From the NCBI GenBank assembly GCA_002305685.1, contig DBQB01000020.1, positions 1 to 7,852 on the forward strand: a stretch of 7,852 nucleotides of DNA. Direction: 5' to 3'. Source of the DNA: Ruminococcaceae bacterium UBA1405. Its GTDB lineage: Bacteria > Bacillota > Clostridia > Oscillospirales > Ruminococcaceae. The notes under the pieces were generated by a model. It searched no databases and was not told the origin of the DNA. It was given only the letters and a program-made list of their open reading frames with translations. Both the position numbers and the translations under genes were made by a program. Below, one piece after another: positions 1 to 6,234 of the stretch (position 1 is the first letter of the stretch; every line of letters begins with the position of its first letter).

Positions 1-572
1 CTAACTTTTTGGGGTCACTTCAGCCGTACCCGCACCCCCTTTATCGATCCCATCCATATCAATTCTGATGGTACCATTACGGAATGTCCGATTACTTCCA
101 GCGGTGTAAAGGAGGCATTTCTCCCTGGAGAACGGATTCCTGCCGCCAGTGCGGTGATTTTTTCCGGAGGTCGCGGGGATGTCCGCCTACAGATGGAGCC
201 GGTACCTGCCACCGATGAACCCTATCGGGTGAGTTTTTCCCCCCCCCTTATCTGTGGCTGGAACAGCCGGGACAGTATGCGGGATGGCGGTATCTCTGTT
301 TTGCTGAGGACGTCAAAAGCGTTGCCCTCCGGTTTGCCACCCAATCTACCGGCGCTACGCTTTCTGTTTGTATCGATTCCCCTGACGGTGAAACGCTGGC
401 TCGCTGCGTGTTGCCGGATACCTGTGGAGAATGGCGCCAAATGGATTTTCCTCTGTTGCAAAAAACGGCAGACAAACACAGCGTTTGGATCTCCCTCGCC
501 CAGCCGCCCTGCAATGGAAGAGTTAAGATAGACTGGTTTTCCTTTTCTAAGTCTCTTTCAAATCCCCAGTGA
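1..572 (+). pseudogene. Glycoside hydrolase family 43 (C-terminal part) with CBM6-like domain, frameshifted, 5' end outside window
   Basis: The first 82 codons (frame of base 1) read FSRTRTPFIDPIHINSDG followed by an ITSSGVKEAF segment. This matches the last propeller blade of GH43 xylosidases/arabinofuranosidases, where the usual wording is FSRQ..AEPI.I..DGSI...E.TS.GL. After nine C at 239-247 this frame becomes meaningless and stops at 529-531. The frame starting at 246 continues as a CBM6-like beta-sandwich: residues reading LRFATQSTGATLSVCIDSPDG, then W/Y-rich strands, and the family-typical ending KIDWFSFS, with the stop at 570-572. The two halves join with a -1 shift; C10 or C7 would restore one frame. 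Such enzymes remove xylose or arabinose from plant glycans, and CBM6 binds the glycan. No signal peptide can be judged because the start is missing. The gene ends 60 bases before the AraC regulator on the same strand. The family call is fairly firm. Whether the frameshift is real, phase-variable or a sequencing error is not decidable here. Confidence 0.72.
239..247 (+). repeat. C9 homopolymer at the GH43 frameshift point
   Basis: Nine consecutive C follow five T (234-238). The frame of the GH43 blade enters the tract and the CBM6 frame leaves it shifted by -1. Mononucleotide runs of this length are prone to replication slippage and to base-calling errors. Confidence 0.9.
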
Positions 573-619
573 TTTTGCTGCCCACCGGTTTTTCTCCCAA
601 CAAACACATTCCACAGGAC

Positions 620-625
620 AGGAGG
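620..625 (+). promoter_or_regulatory. Ribosome binding site of the AraC regulator
   Basis: AGGAGG lies four bases before the first ATG (630) and seven bases before the second ATG (633). The spacing favours the second, so the protein probably starts MRRLSFSNW rather than MMRRLSFSNW. The choice changes only one residue. Confidence 0.8.
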
Positions 626-632
626 TTTTATG

Positions 633-2939
633 ATGCGGCGGCTATCCTTTTCCAACTGGAAAAAGATTTATTGGCAGTTTTTCAAATCCTACCTGATCGT
701 GCTCTGCCTAAGCTTGGTAATCTCCCTTTCCCTGTTTGCATATACTGCGCAAAAGCTTCAAAAACAGGCGCGGGCCGATTGCCTGGACACCATGCGTCAA
801 GCGGTGGCACTGCTGGATGTGCGTTTGACGGAGGTACGCAATATGGTGGAACAGATTGCCATGAATCCTCTGGTAAGCGAAAACCTGATCCGCTGTGTGC
901 AGCCGGACGCCACCACCGTGGATTTAATGACCCTGCGAAACGATTTGCCAAAGTTAACCCTTGCAAGCCAGTTCGTTAAGGATATTTACCTGGTCTCCCT
1001 AAGCCCACGCCTGATTGTTTCCAACGAATATGTCTCGCAGGATCTGCAGCAGGTATACAAAACCTGTCTGGAATATCCGGGAATGTCTTTTGAGTACTGG
1101 TGCTCCCAATTGCAGCAGATGAGCGACGGAGACTATATGCCCCAGGCTACCTTGGGACGGTATAACGTCCAAAATAACGTTATGCTCTATGTACAGCAAA
1201 TTCCTTTTATGCAAATGTATGGTCATACCAGCTTTTTGGCGCTTTCGGTGCTTAACTGCGATGAGATACATAGTACCATGGCCATGTTGCAGGAGTTTGG
1301 CAGCGAATATTACATTTTTGGAAAAGAGGAACAACTTCTGATTTCCAGTGAAAGGCCGCCGCAGACGGAGACTTTGGAAACCCTGCGCTCCCTGCTGCAG
1401 CAAGGAGATGATGAAGGCATCCGGCTCAGCAAGAAAAATGGCGGTTATTACATCTATACAACGTCCGAGAACAGCGGTTGGCAATATGTTATCTTTTCCC
1501 CTACCGCATCCCTGTACCGTACCATCCGCTCGATGATGCTGGTATTCGGAATCGGATTGACCCTCTTTTTCATTTTGGGATTGGCCGCTTCTCTGCTGCT
1601 ATGCTACCGCAACAGCCAACCCATCCTCAATATTGCCCGAAATTTGCGCATGAACGAGGCAGCAGCACAAAATGAAAATACGTTTGACTTTATTGCTGGT
1701 ACCATCTCCAATATTCTTACCGTCAATGATGGCCTGCGCAAGGAATTACAAGCCCAGCTTCCTATGCGTCGTTCGACGTTCTACGAACGCCTTTTCAAAG
1801 GGATGTACAGCAGCGAGGATGACGCTTGCAACGCTATGCTCGGAGCGGAGCTGGTCATGCTGGCCCCTTTTCAAGCGGTTGTGCTGCGGATTCAAAATAC
1901 CGCTGATCTCTCACAGCCGGAGGGCGCTCAGGAATATCAAGCAGCTCAGCTGGTAATTTTAAATGTACTGCGCAAATATGCGGTTGTGCAGCAGGACGAA
2001 TATCAGATTATGGACCTGCAAACGCTTGCTTTGATCTCCCACAGCACAGAACAACCCATCGATTCTCAAAACCTGGCTGAAAAGCTCAAATCTCTTTCTC
2101 AGGAACTGTTGCAGGACTTTAATCTGACAGTGATTTGGGGGATCGGCGCAATCGCCGAAAACCTTCTCTCGGTAAGCACCTCCTATTTCGCCGCAATGCA
2201 GTCCGTGGAAAGGCAGAGTACACCCAGCCAGCCGGAAACCTTTGAAAACACTGCTTCAGCTGATATCTACTGGTACCCACCGGAAACCGAAATACAGCTG
2301 ACCAACTGCATCAAAACCGGCAAAAAGCAGGATGCCCAGATGCTTTTGCACAGCATTCTGGAACACAACAACGTAATTTTCTCGGATGACAGCGGCGCCG
2401 CCTCCGGACAATTTTTCCTTTACCTGGAAATACGCGCTACTCTGCTCAAGCTCTATCATCTGATTCCTCCAGAAAAACGGCAAAATATGCAGGAACTCTC
2501 CCAGATGCTCCCTGTACAAACCACAATTATACCTGATTGGAGAGAAAAATTAGAAGGCGCTCTCAATGAAATCTGTGATTATGTGGTCTTTCAAAACGAA
2601 AATAATTCCCGGGAACTGCTGCAAAACATTACGGATTTTATCGAAAAACAGTATCGAGATCCCGACCTCTGTCTCTATCAGGTTGCCAGTCGGTTTCATC
2701 TGTCGGAAAAATACCTGTCCCGTTTCTTTAAGGAAAATACAGGGGAAAATTTTACCAGTTACATCGAACGGCTGCGCATGAATGAAGCCGCACAGCTGCT
2801 GGGAAGTTCTGGGATGAAGGTCTGTGATATTGCTTCCTATGTCGGATACGCCAACATCAATACATTTTATAAGGCGTTCAAACGGATCCATGGATGCAGC
2901 CCTTCTAACTACAAAAATAACCCGGGAAATTCTCTATAA
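633..2939 (+). CDS. Transmembrane AraC-family transcriptional regulator (YtdP-like)
   Basis: A 768-residue one-component sensor-regulator. Numbering from the ATG at 630: a positively charged N-terminus, TM1 at about 20-38 (YLIVLCLSLVISLSLFAY), an extracellular ligand-sensing segment of about 260 residues, and TM2 at about 302-325 (LVFGIGLTLFFILGLAASLL). A cytoplasmic linker region of about 330 residues follows, and the C-terminal AraC/XylS DNA-binding domain occupies about 657-769. In that domain the first helix-turn-helix is LYQVASRFHLSEKYLSRFFK and the second is VCDIASYVGYANINTFYKAF, followed by the family ending GCSPSNYK. Length and layout match Bacillus YtdP-type regulators, which sit beside LplB/YtcP sugar transporters and polysaccharide-degrading enzymes. 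By that analogy it senses an extracellular sugar or a loaded binding protein and controls the GH43 and permease genes. The extracellular part resembles a Cache-type sensor in position only; I could not confirm the fold. The frame is intact. It lies 60 bases after the GH43 gene and may share its transcript. Confidence 0.93.
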   Translation: MRRLSFSNWKKIYWQFFKSYLIVLCLSLVISLSLFAYTAQKLQKQARADCLDTMRQAVALLDVRLTEVRNMVEQIAMNPLVSENLIRCVQPDATTVDLMTLRNDLPKLTLASQFVKDIYLVSLSPRLIVSNEYVSQDLQQVYKTCLEYPGMSFEYWCSQLQQMSDGDYMPQATLGRYNVQNNVMLYVQQIPFMQMYGHTSFLALSVLNCDEIHSTMAMLQEFGSEYYIFGKEEQLLISSERPPQTETLETLRSLLQQGDDEGIRLSKKNGGYYIYTTSENSGWQYVIFSPTASLYRTIRSMMLVFGIGLTLFFILGLAASLLLCYRNSQPILNIARNLRMNEAAAQNENTFDFIAGTISNILTVNDGLRKELQAQLPMRRSTFYERLFKGMYSSEDDACNAMLGAELVMLAPFQAVVLRIQNTADLSQPEGAQEYQAAQLVILNVLRKYAVVQQDEYQIMDLQTLALISHSTEQPIDSQNLAEKLKSLSQELLQDFNLTVIWGIGAIAENLLSVSTSYFAAMQSVERQSTPSQPETFENTASADIYWYPPETEIQLTNCIKTGKKQDAQMLLHSILEHNNVIFSDDSGAASGQFFLYLEIRATLLKLYHLIPPEKRQNMQELSQMLPVQTTIIPDWREKLEGALNEICDYVVFQNENNSRELLQNITDFIEKQYRDPDLCLYQVASRFHLSEKYLSRFFKENTGENFTSYIERLRMNEAAQLLGSSGMKVCDIASYVGYANINTFYKAFKRIHGCSPSNYKNNPGNSL

Positions 2940-3023
2940 GCTTCCTATTCTATTTCCGCCGGCACTGTGATAAGCCGTTTTCCCGCCGATTCCGGGAAAC
3001 TTTCACAATTGTTGCAAAATACC

Positions 3024-3052
3024 TTGACAGATGAAACAAAACGCGTTACACT
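3024..3052 (+). promoter_or_regulatory. Sigma-A type promoter of thrS
   Basis: A perfect -35 box TTGACA (3024-3029) and the -10 box TACACT (3047-3052, 4 of 6 consensus) are separated by 17 bases. The predicted start at about 3058-3060 falls just before the first paired base of T-box Stem I (3062), which is where a T-box leader should begin. Confidence 0.82.
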
Positions 3053-3058
3053 AAAGCT

Positions 3059-3283
3059 ATTCTCCTAGGATGAGGCAGGATATGTTCAAACCTCCACCGT
3101 TTTTCAGAGAGTATGCACCGTGGCTGTAAGTGTGTATAAACGGCAGTTTGGGTACCACCTGCGGACTGGGAGCGGCGCACGGCCGTTACTGCGTGAAACA
3201 AGAGGCTGAAAAGCAAGCAGGGTGGAACCGCGGATGCATTTTAATGGAGCATCCGTCCCGGCAAGGGACGGATGCTCTTTTTG
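3059..3283 (+). ncRNA. T-box riboswitch (threonine), thrS leader
   Basis: This leader senses uncharged tRNA-Thr and lets transcription read through into thrS. Stem I can be paired by hand. The base helix is 3062-3068/3166-3172. A kink-turn-like element follows, with bulge G-A-T 3069-3071 and tandem G.A pairs 3072-3073/3164-3165. Next come helix GCAGG 3075-3079/CCTGC 3158-3162, the specifier loop, CAAAC 3087-3091/GTTTG 3146-3150 and CCGTTT 3097-3102/AAACGG 3138-3143. The AG bulge AGAGAG is at 3106-3111 and the distal hairpin is 3113-3118/3132-3137. The specifier loop carries ACC (Thr) at 3154-3156, followed by A. The T-box core AGGGTGGAACCGCG is at 3219-3232. The antiterminator pairs GCGGATGC 3230-3237 with GCATCCGT 3249-3256, and GGG 3220-3222 with CCC 3257-3259, leaving the seven-base bulge TGGAACC (3223-3229) to bind the tRNA acceptor end. 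Only 46 bases lie between Stem I and the core, so a Stem II seems absent. A textbook AGTA on the 5' side of the specifier loop is not seen. Confidence 0.95.
3247..3282 (+). terminator. Rho-independent attenuator of the thrS T-box
   Basis: A perfect 13-bp stem GAGCATCCGTCCC (3247-3259)/GGGACGGATGCTC (3265-3277) with a five-base loop GGCAA is followed by TTTTT (3278-3282). Its left arm is also the 3' strand of the antiterminator, so the two folds exclude each other. This identifies transcription attenuation rather than translational control. Confidence 0.95.
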
Positions 3284-3313
3284 TATCCAAGGCCCGGCAA
3301 GCAGCGAATATTT

Positions 3314-3319
3314 GGAGGG
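3314..3319 (+). promoter_or_regulatory. Ribosome binding site of thrS
   Basis: GGAGGG lies seven bases before the ATG at 3327. It fixes the start downstream of the attenuator and rules out the longer in-frame reading from 3222, which would run through the T-box and terminator. Confidence 0.9.
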
Positions 3320-3326
3320 AACCAAA

Positions 3327-5090
3327 ATGAAAATTATCTACAACAACGGCACCACGGCGGAATGCCCCCAGGAGGAAGAACTCCACGTCATCCGCCATAC
3401 CGCAGCGCACATTATGGCGCAGGCAGTAAAGCATCTTTATCCGGATGCACATTTTGCCTACGGCCCTGCCACCGAAAAGGGCTTCCACTACGACATTGAT
3501 CTGGGCGACGTCAAGCTCAGCGAGGAGGACCTGCCCGCCATCGAAAAAGAGATGCAGGCAATCGTAAAACAAAATCTGCCCATCAAACCCTTTGCCCTGA
3601 GCCGCAATGAAGCAATCCAGCTGATGCAGGATCGCGGTGAAGTTTATAAGGTAGAGCATATCGGCGACCTGCCGGAGGACACGACCCTGACCTTCTATCA
3701 GCAGGGCGATTATATTGATATGTGCGTCGGGCCGCACCTTTGCTATACCAAGGCGCTCAAAGCCTTTAAGCTCACCGCCCTGTCTGGCGCCTATTGGAAA
3801 AACGACAAGGACAACAAGATGCTCACCCGTATCTCCGGCGTTGCGTTCCGCGACAAAGAAGAATTAACCCAGTGGCAGACCATGATGGAGGAAGCCGAGA
3901 GACGGGATCACCGCAAGATCGGCAAAGAGATGAATCTGTTCATGCTCAGCGACGAGGGTCCCGGATTCCCCTTCTTCCTGCCCAACGGCATGGTGATCAA
4001 AAACGCTCTGATCGATTACTGGCGTGACATCCATTATGATGCCGGCTATGTGGAGGTCTCCACCCCCATGATGATGAACCGTCATCTTTGGGAAACTTCC
4101 GGTCACTGGGATCACTATAAGGACAATATGTACTCCACCAAAATTGATGATGAGGATTTCTGCATCAAACCTATGAACTGCCCCGGCGGCGTTATGGTTT
4201 ATCGCAGCCAGCCCCACTCCTACCGGGAGCTCCCCATGCGGGTCGGCGAACTGGGACTGGTTCACCGTCACGAACTCAAAGGCGCGCTGCACGGCCTGTT
4301 CCGTGTACGTTGCTTTACCCAGGACGACGCCCATATCTTCATGACCCAGGAGCAGATTCCCAGCGAAATTGCAGGCGTAGTTCATCTGATTGATAGCGTA
4401 TACAAAAAATTTGGCTTCGAGTATTTTGTTGAGCTTTCTACCCGTCCGGAAAACAGCATGGGTTCTGACGAAGACTGGGAAGCAGCCACCAACGGTCTGA
4501 AAAAAGCGCTGGAGATGCTGCATATGCCCTATATTCTCAACGAGGGAGACGGCGCGTTCTATGGTCCTAAGATTGATTTCCATCTGAAAGACTCCATCGG
4601 ACGCACCTGGCAGTGTGGTACCATTCAGCTGGATTTCCAGATGCCTCTCAATTTCCAACTGGAATATGTGGCTGAGGACGGTTCCCGTAAGCGCCCCATC
4701 ATGATTCACCGGGTATGCTTTGGCTCCATCGAGCGTTTTATTGGCGTACTGACCGAACACTATGCAGGAAAATTCCCCACCTGGCTTTCTCCCATTCAAG
4801 TCAAGGTACTGCCTGTATCCGAAAAGAGTATGGACTATGCGTCCAAGATTCATGAAACACTCCGCAAACAGCATATCCGCTGCGAACTGGACAGCCGCAA
4901 TGAAAAGATCGGCTATAAAATCCGCCACGCCCGCCAGATTGACCGCGTTCCTTATATGCTGATTATCGGAGAAAAAGAGGTGGAAAGCGGAACCATCTCC
5001 GTCCGTTTCCGTGAGACCGATGAGACCAAAGTTTTCCAGCTGGACGATTTCATCCAGATGATCTCCGAGGAAATTGCCGAGCGTCGGTAG
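3327..5090 (+). CDS. thrS: Threonine--tRNA ligase (ThrRS), TGS domain absent
   Basis: A 587-residue cytoplasmic class II synthetase that charges tRNA-Thr with threonine and clears mischarged Ser-tRNA-Thr. The editing domain (about 15-190) has its site residues H24 and H28 (HTAAH) and C133 and H137 (CVGPH); the spacing H28-C133 equals that of E. coli H77-C182. The catalytic domain (about 200-485) has zinc ligands C285 (KPMNCPGG), H336 (QDDAHIF) and H461. Motif 2 lies around LVHRHELKGALHGLFRVRCF, and motif 3 reads IHRVCFGSIERFIGVL. The anticodon-binding domain occupies about 487-587. All landmarks fall 49-50 residues earlier than in the 642-residue E. coli enzyme, and only 23 residues precede the editing histidines. 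The usual N-terminal TGS domain (about 60 residues) is therefore missing. The start at 3327 has a good ribosome binding site, and no open frame upstream could supply TGS because the T-box and its terminator occupy that DNA. Expression is controlled by the T-box. Function is confident; the missing domain is unusual. Confidence 0.97.
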   Translation: MKIIYNNGTTAECPQEEELHVIRHTAAHIMAQAVKHLYPDAHFAYGPATEKGFHYDIDLGDVKLSEEDLPAIEKEMQAIVKQNLPIKPFALSRNEAIQLMQDRGEVYKVEHIGDLPEDTTLTFYQQGDYIDMCVGPHLCYTKALKAFKLTALSGAYWKNDKDNKMLTRISGVAFRDKEELTQWQTMMEEAERRDHRKIGKEMNLFMLSDEGPGFPFFLPNGMVIKNALIDYWRDIHYDAGYVEVSTPMMMNRHLWETSGHWDHYKDNMYSTKIDDEDFCIKPMNCPGGVMVYRSQPHSYRELPMRVGELGLVHRHELKGALHGLFRVRCFTQDDAHIFMTQEQIPSEIAGVVHLIDSVYKKFGFEYFVELSTRPENSMGSDEDWEAATNGLKKALEMLHMPYILNEGDGAFYGPKIDFHLKDSIGRTWQCGTIQLDFQMPLNFQLEYVAEDGSRKRPIMIHRVCFGSIERFIGVLTEHYAGKFPTWLSPIQVKVLPVSEKSMDYASKIHETLRKQHIRCELDSRNEKIGYKIRHARQIDRVPYMLIIGEKEVESGTISVRFRETDETKVFQLDDFIQMISEEIAERR

Positions 5091-5121
5091 TCGGTAATTG
5101 TCTGATTCGTTTCCCCAACTG

Positions 5122-5175
5122 AAAAACAGTGCCCTTTTGCAGCCCAGGTGGTTGCAAAAGGGCACTTTGCTTTTT
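5122..5175. terminator. Bidirectional rho-independent terminator between thrS and the creatininase gene
   Basis: A perfect 14-bp stem AGTGCCCTTTTGCA (5128-5141)/TGCAAAAGGGCACT (5153-5166) has an 11-base loop. It is followed on the plus strand by a T-rich stretch (5166-5175) and preceded by AAAAA (5122-5126), which reads as TTTTT on the minus strand. It lies between two convergent genes and can end both transcripts. Confidence 0.9.
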
Positions 5176-5240
5176 GAAGAAATGGGAGAATATACAGATT
5201 TTTCAAAAGGGCAAACCGGTGATTCGGCCGCCGCGCCATA

Positions 5241-5255
5241 CCAACGGATCGTTGG
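5241..5255. repeat. Short perfect inverted repeat just after the creatininase stop
   Basis: CCAACG (5241-5246), spacer GAT, CGTTGG (5250-5255). It begins three bases beyond the creatininase stop codon. There is no T-run next to it, so it is not a terminator by itself. It may be chance or a small stabilising hairpin at the transcript end. Confidence 0.4.
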
Positions 5256-5258
5256 ACA

Positions 5259-6014
5259 TTACAACGGCATCTTTTCAAACGCTGTAATAAACCGGGCAAA
5301 GTAATCGGTGGTAGCCTTGAGCATCTCTTCTCCCCACTGCGCATTTGCGGTAGAGGGGTGATCGTTGCCGTACCATCCCGCCTGGGAAAAACGTTCGGTA
5401 GTGCGGGGCACCGGTATGGCAATCCCTTCAAAGGACAGAGTACTGCCATGGACAAACTGAAGTTCCGGAACCGGTGACTCCGGGGTAAACTCCATCAAAT
5501 CTTCCATGTGAACGTCCTGAGGATAGATGGCCATCATTGCGGCGGTCTCTTCTCCGGCAGCGTGTCCACCCTTCCAGGCGGGATTGAGCTCCCCTGCCAC
5601 CGTCCACCAGTTGAGTTGTGCAGAGATACCTCCCTTCTGATTCAGCTCCAATCCCACTTTGGAAAGCGCCGGATTGTTGCCTCCATGTCCGTTGAGGAAA
5701 ACAAAACGTCTCGCGCCATATCTCCAAAGATCCTCACATATTTTAGAAAGCACGAGATACAGCCCATCCACACCGATGGACAGGGTGCCGGGAAACGAAG
5801 AATGATGATCCGCCGCACCAAAAGGCATTACAGGGGTAATCAGGATCTCCAACTGCTTGTCCAACTCCCCGGCAATATAATCTGGGACCAAAAGATCGGT
5901 TCCCAGAGCCATGTGAGAGCCATGATTCTCGGTACTGCCGATGGGCAACAAAACCAGGTCATGTTGGGTAAAATAGCGCTGTACCTGCAACCAAGAACTA
6001 TGTTCCAGCCGCAT
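5259..6014 (-). CDS. Creatininase-family metal-dependent amidohydrolase
   Basis: A 251-residue member of the creatininase superfamily: cytoplasmic, binuclear-metal enzymes that open cyclic or simple amide bonds. The superfamily includes creatinine amidohydrolase, formamidopyrimidine deformylases and MftE-type peptidases. Visible motifs are PIGSTENHGSHMALGTD (residues 24-40) with likely metal ligands E29, H31 and D40; LNGHGGN (107-113) with H110; and GGHAAGEETA (149-158) with E155 as the probable remaining ligand. The NGHGGN/HAGExE arrangement is that of the broad family, not of true creatininase, which has Glu two residues after the His of its NGH motif. The substrate is therefore unknown. 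The length is normal. The chosen start, ATG at 6014, has AGGAAGT seven bases upstream; the alternative ATG at 6038 has no ribosome binding site. The gene is monocistronic, convergent with thrS and divergent from the permease genes, and has its own promoter. I see no direct functional link with the sugar genes. Confidence 0.93.
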   Translation of the reverse strand: MRLEHSSWLQVQRYFTQHDLVLLPIGSTENHGSHMALGTDLLVPDYIAGELDKQLEILITPVMPFGAADHHSSFPGTLSIGVDGLYLVLSKICEDLWRYGARRFVFLNGHGGNNPALSKVGLELNQKGGISAQLNWWTVAGELNPAWKGGHAAGEETAAMMAIYPQDVHMEDLMEFTPESPVPELQFVHGSTLSFEGIAIPVPRTTERFSQAGWYGNDHPSTANAQWGEEMLKATTDYFARFITAFEKMPL

Positions 6015-6020
6015 ACGATC

Positions 6021-6027
6021 ACTTCCT
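6021..6027 (-). promoter_or_regulatory. Ribosome binding site of the creatininase-family gene
   Basis: On the minus strand this reads AGGAAGT, six to seven bases before the ATG at 6014. The in-frame ATG at 6038 is preceded only by an A/T-rich stretch without purine-rich pairing to 16S rRNA. This site sets the preferred start. Confidence 0.75.
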
Positions 6028-6061
6028 ATTCCATTCATAATATAAAAGGATTCTGTTCTTG

Positions 6062-6090
6062 ATTATACCGGCGGCAAACCGATAAGTCAA
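6062..6090 (-). promoter_or_regulatory. Promoter of the creatininase-family gene
   Basis: Reading the minus strand, TTGACT (6090-6085) is followed after exactly 17 bases by a perfect TATAAT (6067-6062). Transcription would start near 6055, giving a leader of about 40 bases to the ATG at 6014. This is the strongest consensus promoter in the window. Confidence 0.85.
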
Positions 6091-6155
6091 ACTGTATCCC
6101 AGCTTTGTCACATTTGACCATGAGCGGCAATAAAGATATAAAGCAAAATATATAT

Positions 6156-6186
6156 TTGAAAACATATATTATGGAATAATTATAAT
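6156..6186 (+). promoter_or_regulatory. Possible promoter upstream of the truncated permease
   Basis: TTGAAA (6156-6161) and TATAAT (6181-6186) are separated by 19 bases, which is longer than ideal. In such AT-rich DNA box-like matches arise easily, so this is weak. If active it could transcribe the two permease genes. Confidence 0.3.
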
Positions 6187-6198
6187 TTAATTAAATCT

Positions 6199-6218
6199 TA
6201 TTTATATTGCTATAAATA
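6199..6218. repeat. AT-rich inverted repeat
   Basis: TATTTATA (6199-6206), spacer TTGC, TATAAATA (6211-6218): eight perfect pairs. It lies just downstream of the possible promoter and before the permease fragment. It could be an operator or simply a product of the skewed composition. Confidence 0.5.
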
Positions 6219-6234
6219 TTTCACAGAAATTTTT

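Noticed and set aside
154..531. ATG at 154 as the start of an independent small gene
   Set aside because: It is inside the GH43 reading frame, and past base 247 it runs in the wrong frame over the CBM6-like domain.
248..655. Minus-strand open frame of 135 codons over the GH43 end
   Set aside because: The plus-strand CBM6-like reading explains this DNA. The minus frame has no recognisable domain or ribosome binding site.
2979..2999. Hairpin TTTCCCG/CGGGAAA after the AraC gene as a terminator
   Set aside because: The seven-pair stem is followed by a mixed CTTTCACAATTG sequence, not a T-run. It might slow polymerase, but I cannot call it a terminator.
3222..3326. In-frame extension of thrS to an ATG at 3222
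   Set aside because: It would translate the T-box antiterminator and attenuator, has no ribosome binding site, and does not add a TGS domain. The ATG at 3327 has GGAGGG at ideal spacing.
3864..5165. Long minus-strand open frame of 433 codons
   Set aside because: It lies antisense to thrS, shows no family resemblance, and ends in the shared terminator hairpin. It is a shadow of the codon pattern of thrS.
5508..6062. Plus-strand open frame of 184 codons across the amidohydrolase
   Set aside because: The minus strand carries a clear creatininase-family protein with promoter and ribosome binding site. The plus frame has no family features.
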